Translations under genes and position numbers: made by a program
Assembly: GCA_964007475.1 (NCBI GenBank)
Contig: OZ023275.1
Span: 9,837,829-9,901,828 of the forward strand
Direction: 5' to 3'
Length of the DNA: 64,000 nt
Source of the DNA: Hybos culiciformis
Taxonomy: Eukaryota > Arthropoda > Insecta > Diptera > Hybotidae
Part shown: positions 27,464 to 38,500 of the stretch, in pieces
How the letters are laid out: every line of letters starts with the position of its first letter
How positions within the stretch are numbered: the first letter of the stretch is position 1
The notes under the pieces: model-generated
Database searches by the model: none
Told to the model about the DNA's origin: nothing
What the model saw: the letters and a program-made list of their open reading frames with translations, nothing else

Positions 27464-29950
27464 TATCAAAATAAAGTTTTGAACACACAATTAACTTAAA
27501 TTGAAAAACTAATTTAATTTTAACAAGATTTCTCACTTAAATCTTATTAGACTTCTATTGTGATTATATATTTAATGGAAACCCAATATTATAGAAAAAT
27601 AATAAAAAATATAATCTTTAGAAATGAAAACGTGTTTTGATTAATCATCATCGTAATAGTTATAAAGTTTGGGTTATATATAATACATTATGTCGTAAAT
27701 TAACTATTTCTTTTGATTTTTGGTAAAGATTGTATAATATTAATAATAACAGAAGAACTTATTATTAAAAAGTTGAAACATTAACGAGAATTTCTTTGAA
27801 GGTTAACTTGTTATAAAAATTCAAAATCATTCCATACACGGATTGCAAAATAAATTGTAAATTTTAGAAAGAAAAAATTTATTAAAAATATATTTTGGCA
27901 TAATTATGACTGGTTGTGTTGCAATTTTAAAATGTTACGTACATTAGTATAGTCAAATAAATTATTTTTAATAAAATAAAATATAAATTACATACATAAC
28001 ATACTAATCCAGAAACAATATTAATTTTAAAAAAATGCAATGGAATTTCCGCAAAAAAAAAAAAAATGTTGCGACCCTGCGATGATGAAATGAAAACAAA
28101 ACTTTAATATGACAATAAGAGAAATGACGTTTACTTTTTACAATAATGTATTTCTTCTCTCAATGAAAACTAATAACAAATTTATTTTATATACATTTTT
28201 AAAATAGAATTTCATTAAAAATCTGAATCATTGTTTTTATTTACTTTTGTTTTAGTGTTTTTCTTTAAAAAATTTTAATAATTGAATTTTTAATAATAAT
28301 TTTCCTCATCATAAAAGACCATTGATTTATATTTATATATCTTTTTTTTATATCTATAATGTTTATAGTAGGATGATGACTAATAAATATGAATTTCAGT
28401 TTCAATGTCAAATATTAACCAGAAACAACAAAAAAAAAAATTAATTTAAAAATACGAATATTAATCTTATCTAAAGTAAACAGGTATTCGAAGTATAAAA
28501 TAAATTTTTTTTTCTTAATTTATTTTATGTTAAAAAAATAATAATAATTATTATATTATTCGCAAAAAACAATTTTTATTATTCAATCGTGACGTTAGCA
28601 GAGGATTAATGTTCGAAGAAAAAATAATTTATTAGACGATGACCAATAATCAAAAGAAAGTCTGTCTTTAAATTCAAAATATGTTTTTATTTTTTCGCTA
28701 ACCATAAATTTTATATCTGACTTTAAACACTAGAACTAGACTTAAACTGCTAACACACTCATTACACAGAATTTGTTCGAAAAAAAAACAATTAATAATT
28801 CATTTTGGCACGTTATAAATGCACAATAACTTGAAAAATTCAATTTAAAATTCAATAAAACTTATAAAAACTAATTTATTGAATTTAATACGAATTTGCA
28901 AAATTTATTTACATAAAAATAATTTATTTTGCCTTAAAATTATTTCTGCTGATAAGATAAGAAATTCGTAGCTCAAATTTACGTTTCAAATTTGATGAAT
29001 TTTTATTTTATTGCACAATTAGTTGAAATTGTAAACCTTTAATTGTGAAATAAATCTCGTGTTATTACTATTAATTATTATATTATGCATATGCAATGCA
29101 AATATGCTGTACGGGGCAGTTTGTTTAATTCGAAATTAATTTTTCTCTTAATTGTCGAATTGAATAATATTAAATTGTAATACAAGCGGAAACGAAACTT
29201 AATATATTTAAGTAACTTCAATTCAACTATAATTCATAAATCCAATAAACATATGACACAGATTTAAGTTTTTAACTTAAAAAAAAATAATAATATTTGA
29301 TTTCAGAATTACAATTATTACTCATGAGTGTTGCAATTTTTCAGCTGAATCTAAATTATATCACTATGAAGTTTGAATTAATAAAATTATACTTTAATAG
29401 AAAATATTTTAATTTTTAATTTTAATTTTACGGCCATTCTATACATAATTATCTGTATTCTCCAAATTAGTTAAAGAAAATTGATTTTTTTTCATCTATT
29501 GCATAAATAAAATTAATTAAATTCTCATATGTATACAATTTATATAGTGTGACACTAAAATAAAAAAAAAATAATCATATAATAGTATGTATTTATTTTA
29601 TGATTAGGGTCAATAACATTCTATGCAAACAATATTTATATAATTTTAATTTATACGTGATTAGAATAATATAAAATAATGCGGACATTTTGGATAGTTT
29701 TTAAGGAAAATAGATATCTTCTACGCAACCATCATAATTCTTCGTAAAAAATATTAATTTTTTGATCATTTCATATAATTCACAGACCGAATTAAAGAAA
29801 TTATAATACTTTGTACATAGAACTCGAACGAGAATAATTTAATAAACAAAATTCAGTGCGTCTAACACTTAAATCCTAACTAAAATGATATTCAATTTTT
29901 CATGGAATTTTAATTAAATGAAAAATTTTATTGTAATGAGAAAAAATTCC
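27464..29950. other. AT-rich non-coding DNA, probably intronic
   Basis: Only homopolymers and unique AT-rich sequence; nothing else seen. Confidence 0.6.
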
Positions 29951-30500
29951 TTAAGAGCCCTCAATGTGAAAAATTGCAAAAAATTGGTCTTAGTTTGACT
30001 TTGATTGTAGGGTTACTACAATCTAGACTGAAGTGATTTTTTGATATGTTAGAGAGTATATAACTAGCTCCAGGGTAGGTGAAGCGGATTTTTTAAATTT
30101 TGAGTTTTTTGGCCCAAATTAGCCTTTAAAAAACTTGAACATATTTGCTTGGATTCTGAAGTAACGGAAAAAGATAATAAAAAATCTCAGACGCAGAAAT
30201 AAAGCTAAAATACCACTCTCCAGGGCTGGTGACGTGAAATTTTGAATTTCTTTAATTTCCTAAACAATTTTTAATTAATTTCATTTTTTTCTAAGAATTT
30301 TTTAATTTTTTTGATAAATTACAGTTTCTGCACAGAAATAAAATTCAAATATAGTTTTGTGATTTTCTGGTAGAGGTGTTTTTCGTACAATTTTTGTCGC
30401 ATTTTTCACGGCCGTTTATTTTCTGTAAAATAAAACAAAAAAAAACTGCAAAAATAGAAAACAGAAGTAGAAAACAGAATTTCACATGGAGGGCTCTTAA
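29951..30500. mobile_element. TTAA-bounded inverted-repeat element, about 550 bp
   Basis: The left end TTAAGAGCCCTCAATGTGAAA (29951-29971) and right end (30480-30500) are inverted copies with one mismatch. Both outer edges are TTAA, the target used and duplicated by piggyBac-like transposons. Inside, CTCCAGGG..GGTGA followed by A/T-rich DNA occurs twice (about 30069 and 30219). There is no transposase ORF, so it is a MITE. Assignment to piggyBac rests only on TTAA; the CCC-start typical of piggyBac ends is not exact. Confidence 0.75.
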
Positions 30501-33500
30501 TGATCTTTAACTATACAAAATAATTTTGAACACAAAACTGCTCTAGTTTTTTTATATCATTTAAATAAACTTTTTCTGAAGAAATTTATTTTTAAACAAA
30601 TTCACTTAAATGCGCCACATAATAATTTTCGCGAAAAAAAAATTAAACGTAATTTCTTTTCTTGTATTATTATTATGTAAAAGATAAATATTAGGTTTGC
30701 ATATTAAGAAAATCTGTTAATTAGATTTAAAGGAAATGAGTGTGCCACATGAAGAAAAATTATACCGTATATCAGAATCGGAAATAACAATCTAGAAGAC
30801 ATTATTACCATCCATTCATCCATTATTCGAATATAATAACATACTTAGTATTTTTCAGTATGAAGGAAGTTTACTCAGTTCTTCTACATAAACGAGTGTG
30901 TTGTACACATAAGAATCGTCTCATACCTGTAATTTTACCAAATATTTTGGTAAACGATCGATTTGTAAGTAAGGAAAGTATGTCATATTAAAACAGAGCT
31001 GTCATGTATTTTAATTTCTTTAATACAAATTCTTTTAAATATTTTTGCAAAAAATCACTGGCTTTGTTTTATTTACCTTAACAGATTTAGGAATTAGTTA
31101 AGTAATGTTTTTTACACATAATTTACATTATGAAGATTTGTTTGTATTCAAAGGGCCTTGAATTATAAGATCACTTTCAACGATGCATTTTAAAATTTAT
31201 GTCGAATTTTTTAAAGTTTAAAGTTTCTTTATTACGAATTTAAGGAATTTTCTATCACTAACAAAATGTAAAAAAAAAGTTTATTTTGCAGAAATCACAA
31301 AACAAAAATTGTTTAACAATTTAATTTTATGTACATATTTGAATGCGAAAAAATCAAGTAATAATAATTTAAATTAATAATAAGTAAAATAAACATAATT
31401 AAAGTAAAAAAAAAAATAAACAGAATAAATACATACCTAGTTGTTTACAAAAAGACTTCTTAGGCGGTGCGGTGGAAAAATTCAATATTAATCAATGTGG
31501 TATAAATAATATAATGCGTTTCAAGTTTGTAATAATTTCTTTTTAAGAATGTGGACTTACATAATTTTTGTTAATGTGCACAAATAAGGTATCTTATTTA
31601 TGGCAGTAGTAGTACATGTATTTTGGTATGACGGATTTCCGGAAAATTATATTTAGAATTCTTGTAAAAATAAAAATAAATAAACAGACGTAAAAAAATT
31701 TAATATTTATTCATTGAAAATAATGTTATATGTTCCATTCATGATTTTCATAACAAAATTTATTCTACATTTTATATAAAAAAAATTATATTTATAAATA
31801 AGTATAGGTAGGTACTGGTACATGCATGTACCTGCCTACATTATTTACAAGAATTTTTGTTTAGATTATGAAATGAAGTGTATGTAGATCGATGAGTATT
31901 TTTGAACTTAGAAGTGTTTGAAGGAATTTTCTTACGATATATCGATTTTGACTTAAAATGTGTCCAGCAGACACATCAGCAACAATATTTCATACAATTT
32001 GATAATTTTTAATTAAGTATATTGTTTTAATAACAAAACCATAATAATTTTCTTTAGAACTTTATTATTAAATTTTTATCTTTTTAGAAAATTAGGAAAT
32101 ATTAAAAAAAAAAAGCACATAGAGTAATGTCGAAATCATGCTCTTATTTGCAGCTTAGTATTTATTAATAAACACGTAGTTCTCAAGTTAAAATTAAATA
32201 AATTTGTTTTATAGAAAATAAAGAAAATTTTCATAACATTTTTTGTAATTCAAAAAGTTTTGTAACTTTTAAATGTACCCATAATAGTATTTATCTTATT
32301 TGCAGGTATAAAAATATGTAGATAATAAGTATATGAAAATCAGATTAAGTATTCACACAAATTTCGGTTTCCCGTAATTCAAGAATGAAAAAATTATAAT
32401 TTTTTTTTTTCATATTTCATATTGGTAAAGAAAGATTTATTATAAAAAAAAAATCATTGAACTAATCAATCGATTTTGTAATTTCAATTTAAAGTCGTTC
32501 AACTTAAAACCATTACATTTTACATACATAAGTATCTTTTCATTATTTATTACAAAAAATAAAAAATAAATAGTTTTGTAAAAAAAAAAATTAAGAATAT
32601 TAAATTTCCAAATCTACCTCTGCCCTATTTTTTTTATTAATATTATTATTTTCAAACAAATTCTCAGTTGAAACATTTCAGCAATTTTCTAAAGCTTTAT
32701 TTTTTCTCAGTACTATTTAAGCTTAGAATTAAGTACTTAGAAAATAAAATTTTTCCGTGTCATTGGAGACACTTTTCATTGTTATTTTTTTGTGATAATT
32801 AATGAAAAATGGTCAAAAATCAGTTTGTTGTCCTAACAAAAATATTTGCATTAAATTTATATGCATTGCAGACTAAATAGTTTTAAATTTTGTGTGAAAA
32901 AATGGACGTACAACAACATTGTCATAAGTATTTGACATTTTTGGTGGATGTTCATATAAAATCGAAAAAAATTTCGTATCCAATGCGACTTCCCATACTA
33001 TCATCTCTGATAGTAGTAGAAATAGATTGAATCAAAGATCATATGAACAAAATATTTCAACAAATAATTTATCAGCAAATGCATGTTCGATAACTGTGTA
33101 GCATTGTAGCATTATCAGTACATACATTCCCTTGTTATGTTATTTTTATCTGTTGAGAAAGAAAACTAATGTACTTATGTTGCTACATAGTTTTAGTTCT
33201 TAGTAGTTTTCCTATTGCTTAAATTTTATAAATTCTTTGATAGAATTTAATCATTCGTAAGGTTAAATTTTGTTCCAGACAAGAAATTATTGTTTTATGA
33301 CAACATAAAAAATGTTAATACAAATTTATAAATTTTATCTTTTGTGCAGTTTTTTTTTTTTTGATTCATTTTCAGTAATTAAAATTTCAATTTTTGTAAT
33401 AATGTGCAATTGACAATATAAGTAATTTTCTGTTTTTAACCTCGCTCGTTGTGAAAAAGAAATAATAATAATAATAATAATAATACATATAAAAATTTGA

Positions 33501-33952
33501 ACAAATTTTTTATAGCTAACAACACAAAAAAAATTGTCGCAGACAAAACAGAATTTCATAAATAAAAATAATAAAATAAAAAATACATTTAACAAATTGT
33601 ACTTATGTCTACATTATATATATTTTGTCGTTAGAAAACACTGTTGCAAGTTCAAGAATTTTGACTGCATTGACAAAACAAAAAAAAAAAAATAACCAAA
33701 TTAGAAATCAGAATTTATGTTTAATAAAAAAATATTTTGTTAGTCATTTTCATTTCTAATTTTTTATAATAAACTCGTAAAAGAATATTGTAATATTTTC
33801 ATAAAAGTATTTTGAAAGAAAACTTTTAATTAAATTGAATGTTTATCGCCGGAAAGAGAAAACTGTCCGGCCGGATTTTCAAAACAAAGATAAATTCTAA
33901 AAAAAATTTAAATTTTCAACAAAAAAAAGAAAAATAGTGTTATCAGTTGGGT
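30501..33952. other. AT-rich non-coding DNA, probably intronic
   Basis: Contains a 16-bp palindrome at 31817, a palindromic TACCAAATATTTTGGTA near 30939, a TAA microsatellite at 33462-33485, and GC-rich CCGGCCGG at 33871-33878. No exon recognised. Confidence 0.55.
31817..31832. repeat. Perfect 16-bp palindrome with imperfect flanks
   Basis: GGTACATGCATGTACC is its own reverse complement, and the flanks GTAGGTACT and TGCCTAC partly extend the symmetry to about 31808-31839. Confidence 0.85.
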
Positions 33953-34322
33953 CGAAATTCTGCTTTTTAAAATTTTGTATTTTCAAAATTCTGTATTTTA
34001 AAAAGTCTGTGTGTTTTGCAGAATTTTGAATATACAGAAATTAAACATGCAGATTCTGTTTTTTAAAAATTTTTTATGCTAAATTCTTAATTATAAAATT
34101 CTGTATTTTAAAAATTCTGCATTTTAAAAATTGTTTATGCCAGAATTCTGTATTTCAAAAATTCTGCATTTTAAAATTTCTGTATTTTAAAAATTCTGTA
34201 TTTTAAAAATTCTGTATTTTAAAAATTTTTTGCACAGAAATACAAAACACATATTTAATTGTCAAAAACAGAATTTTTAATACACAGAATTTAGGCATAC
34301 AGAATTTCAACATACAGATTTT
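33953..34322. repeat. 16-bp-period array in both orientations
   Basis: The unit AAAATTCTGTATTTTA (AAAATTCTGCATTTTA in places) repeats in the + direction. The cleanest stretch is 34150-34230, with exact 16-bp spacing of TCTGTATTTT. From 34234 onward the unit appears inverted (CAGAATTT at 34267, 34284 and 34301). Head-on arrays such as this can fold back on themselves. Edges are unclear; no target duplication found. The unit shares AAAATTC..TAT with the array inside the element at 60.5 kb. Confidence 0.7.
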
Positions 34323-35456
34323 TTTTTGAAAAAAAAAAAAAAAATTCCTGTTTAAACATGATTTTTTTCTTAATATAATAAACAGAAACAGAAACAGACC
34401 AACAACGTTAGAAGTAGAGAACTTCATTTCATATGAATTGGAAAATAATTTAATAAAAAATCACGAAGAATAAAAAAATTAAAAAAAAATATTTACAAAA
34501 GTTTTGAAAAACTTATTTTTATGTCAAAATACTTAAAATAGCTTAAAATAATAAAAAAAAAAACTTAATTTATTTGAAACTAAATTTATTGCAGTTTATG
34601 CTAAAAACTTAATTTATTTGAAACTAAATTTTATTGCAGTTAAAATAGACAAACAGAAAGCTTTTACCAAAACCTAAAAATAAAATAAAAACCATTTAAA
34701 AAAACCAAATTGCAATTTGGTTGGTTATAAAAAACTTCTCGATTAATGAATTTTTGAAAGAAATCTTTGCATTTTTGTTAATTAAAATAAAAACCATAAC
34801 TACCTTCATACATATGTACCTAAATAAATAATATAAAAACTTATTAAACTAATAATAGTCAAGTACCTACACCTAATAATCAAATATTTTATAATTTTAT
34901 TCAAATAGAAAATAAGAAAACCGCATTACAAAAAAAGTGCTTTTTAATTCAATAAAGACACGAAAATAAATTGCAGGCAAAACAAAAATATGTTTTTTAA
35001 AAAAAAGTTTTCATTTTGTGGTGTTAAATTGCCCACATTAAATTTATCATGTAATTATTATTTAATAATTTTTTTTTGTAAACATTTAAAACCTACTTAA
35101 TATGTTCAGCACCTTTAATCGTCAGGCAATGATTTCTTGCCTTTTTGGTATAATTCTGATACTCTTAGAAGAGAAATTTAGCTCTGGTCTAAAATATGAC
35201 AATTAAATGAAATTTTTAAAGAGCTTTTACAGCGGCTTTTCGTATTCGAAATTTTGGACTAAATTGAATATCTTAAAAAAAAAAAAAAATTTTACATAAT
35301 TTAGTTCCAAGTTGGAAATTTATTAGATTTATATGTTGTTAATAACTCTGGTTAAGGTTTATTAGCTAAGTGCATATACAAATATTGTACGATGTTTACT
35401 CTCACGAAAAATAAATCCAAAAATTTAATTATAATTTTATTTTTAATTTCTTACAG
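34323..35456. other. End of the intron before the first visible raskol exon
   Basis: AT-rich. A direct repeat AACTTAATTTATTTGAAACT occurs at 34562 and 34607 (45 bp apart). The intron ends in a pyrimidine-rich acceptor TTTCTTACAG at 35456. Confidence 0.7.
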
Positions 35457-35580
35457 ATACCTCGTATGAAAAGGCATGTCGTCGTGGTTCGGCACCAGCT
35501 ACCCCAGTATTGGGCCAGAAACAACAACAGTCCGAAAGTCACAATACGACCTCAAGATTTACAAATTTCTTCTCAAAAAG
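35457..35580 (+). CDS. raskol: raskol exon a (linker before the PH core)
   Basis: The acceptor is TTTCTTACAG at 35447-35456 after a T-rich tract, and the donor is AAAAAG|GTGAAA at 35580/35581. The exon opens with the last two bases of a split codon (probably Asp) and reads [19 protein letters not shown], then a Gln-rich run, then [19 protein letters not shown] and the NFFSK motif match the fly protein as I remember it. An overlapping ATG at 35466 in another frame is not used. The following intron is only 59 nt. Confidence 0.88.
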
Positions 35581-38500
35581 GTGAAATACAAGTTTTTATT
35601 TATATTATCTATATTTTAATTACAATTTATTACTTTCAGATCAAATCCATTGAAACGCACAAAATCAGTTACAAAATTAGAACGAGCCAAAAGAGGTCCA
35701 GGTGGCTTACGTGGATCACGATCACATGAAAGTCTTTTATCGAGTCATGCTGTAATGTCAACAATTGGTAGGTCTATCGGAAATGTTGAAATAACATACA
35801 TCTGCATGGAAAATGCTTAAAATTTAATTTAGTTTTTTTTTGTATAAATCTAAATACACTACAGATATACATAATTAAGCATATCATATGTACATGTTTG
35901 TTAATTCAAAATTTTTAACACTTAATTTTATAACTTTAATTTTAATTTAAATTTCACTAACATTAAATATAATTTTAGATTTATCAAGTACTGGAGCAGT
36001 TGGTGTAGCTCCTGTCCACCAGTCGGTGTTGGGGCGTAGACATTGCTTTCAGGTTCGTGGTGGACCTAGAGGTGAACGTTATTACAGCTGTGGCTCGAGA
36101 CAAGAACGTGATCTTTGGATCTATAGCTTAAGAAAATCAATTGCACCAAATGCAGAACATACCAGAAGAACAGATAATTCACTCAAAATGTGGATATATG
36201 AAGCCAAAAATCTACCATCAAAAAAGAAATATTTTTGTGAAATTAATTTGGATAAGACATTGTATGGTAGAACTAGTGTTAAACTTCAAACTGATCTATT
36301 ATTTTGGGGTGAATATTTTGATTTCCCTGATATCCCAGATATAAATGTAATTACCGTACATGTTTATCGTGAAATTGAAAAGAAAAAGAAGCGTGATAAA
36401 CACGTTTTTATTGGTTCAGTTAAAATCCCAATTCATGATGTCACATCACGATTGTTTAGTGAAGATTGGTATCCCATTTTGAGTGAGAAGCATGACAGCA
36501 TTGGAAGAAATTCATCAAAAGAAGTTATTCCAACACTGAGAATAAAATGCCGATTCCAAAGTATTGATATTTTGCCACTACCGGTGTATGATGAATTTTT
36601 GCAGTATTTAAAAGAAAATTATAAAAAAATTTGTGAAATTCTTGAACCAGTAATTGGTGTTAAAGCCAAAGAAGATATTGGACAAGCATTAGTGTTGTTA
36701 ATGCATGCCCAAGGTTTGGCAGGTCAATTTTTAACTGATGTCGTAGCATTAGATTTACTAAGGGTTGGTGATCAGCGTCTGACTTTTCGTGGAAATTCAT
36801 TAGCTACCAAAAGTATGGAGGCTTTTCTAAAACTGACTGGAGAACAATATTTACAAGAAACACTTTCGATTCCAATAAATGAAATAATTCAATCAGATAG
36901 AGATTGTGAGGTGGATCCATTAAAGGCATCTGGATCTTTAACAAGACAACAACAAGCTCTACGAAATGCAGTTAAAAGTGCTTGGACCAGTATTTTTGAA
37001 TCCCATAAGCTTTTCCCAACACAATTGCGTGACTGTTTTGCAACATTTAGAGAACGACTTGAACAATTGGATCGAGAAGATATGGCAGACAATTTGATTT
37101 CAGCTTCAATATTTTTAAGATTTTTATGCCCAGCAATATTATCTCCGAGTTTATTTAATATTACAAATGAATTACCGTCATCTCGGGCAACCAGGAATCT
37201 TACTCTTGTTGCTAAAACATTGCAAACTTTAGCAAATTTTACTCGTTTTCAGGGGAAAGAAAATTTTATGGAGTTTTTGAATGATTTTCTAGAATTGGAA
37301 GCTCCAAAAATGAAAGAATTTCTAAAACTGATTTCTACTAGACCAGAACATCCACCTCCGGAAACCATTCTAGATTGGTCTGGCTATATAGATCAGGGAA
37401 AGCAGCTTTCAATTCTTTATCAACTTTTGCTGGAAAGTTTAAGCAAATTGCCTGAAGCTCAGCAACGAGATTTACACCCATTACAATCAATTCTTGATGA
37501 AATTACCAAAGCAAAAGAAACAAATAGTTACTTAGAAATGAACCAAGAAAACCAAAATCCACCTTCCCAAGCGCCGACAACACGTTTAGTGCCAGCAGAA
37601 CGTGGTATTATGCGTGGTGTTCTTACTCCTAGCTCCCTAGAAAAAAATATTTTTCGTTACAATGATCCGACAGTTTCACCTTTACTTCGTCAATCATCTA
37701 ACAGCCAAAGCAGTATCAATGGTTCACAATATTCTAATAATTATCAGCATTTACAACAAACACAGTTACAGCACTCTCAATCACAGTCATCAATAGCTTC
37801 GTCTCAAAATGGTATTTTTATACCAACTTCGATTCAACATCATGTTCAACCTATAATAAATACTCAAGAACGAATTAATCCATTGTACAATCGCAGCAAC
37901 TCAAATTATCATTATTTTCCGAGTAATGGTAATTTGAATAACACAGAGTCCTCGAATGTTGTTCGTTCAAATACTTTACCTCGAAATAATGGTAATTATG
38001 ATGAAGTTGGTGGTAATTTGATTCAAATTGGCTTGGAGCCAGCGTCGGCCTTTGTACGTAAAAGTCCAACACCACTTTTAAAATCAAGTCAAAATTCAGT
38101 TAAGCAGCGTATTGGGTCGCAATTGAGTCTCGATCGGACACCAAGTAAATCGAATTTAGGTATACCAGATGCAACTGCACACCACAATTCACCAATTATG
38201 AATTCACCACTACTCGTTAGCAGTATTCAACAGCAGCATCAAAATCCAAATAGTAATATGCCAATGAAGTTGGAAGAATTCGATGACTTACTGAGATACG
38301 GCGACCAACATTGTAATGAAAAACCAAAGGAACACTTAACATCTAAGGGATCAAATATATCAATCGGTCATTGCAGTTCAGGTTACCAAAGCATTAATAC
38401 ACCTCCATCACAATCTTCTAGTCCGGTAGAACAGCAGCAACAACAGCAACAGCAAAAACAAGAACATCCACACAATCAGCCGCAAATAGAATTTGGTAAA

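Noticed and set aside
27283..27474. ORF inside the hAT MITE as a transposase remnant
   Set aside because: It runs out through the element's right end and shows no hAT transposase motif I can recognise.
36889..37092. Antisense and out-of-frame ORFs within the raskol exon
   Set aside because: They are shadows of the long coding exon, which is supported by domain motifs.
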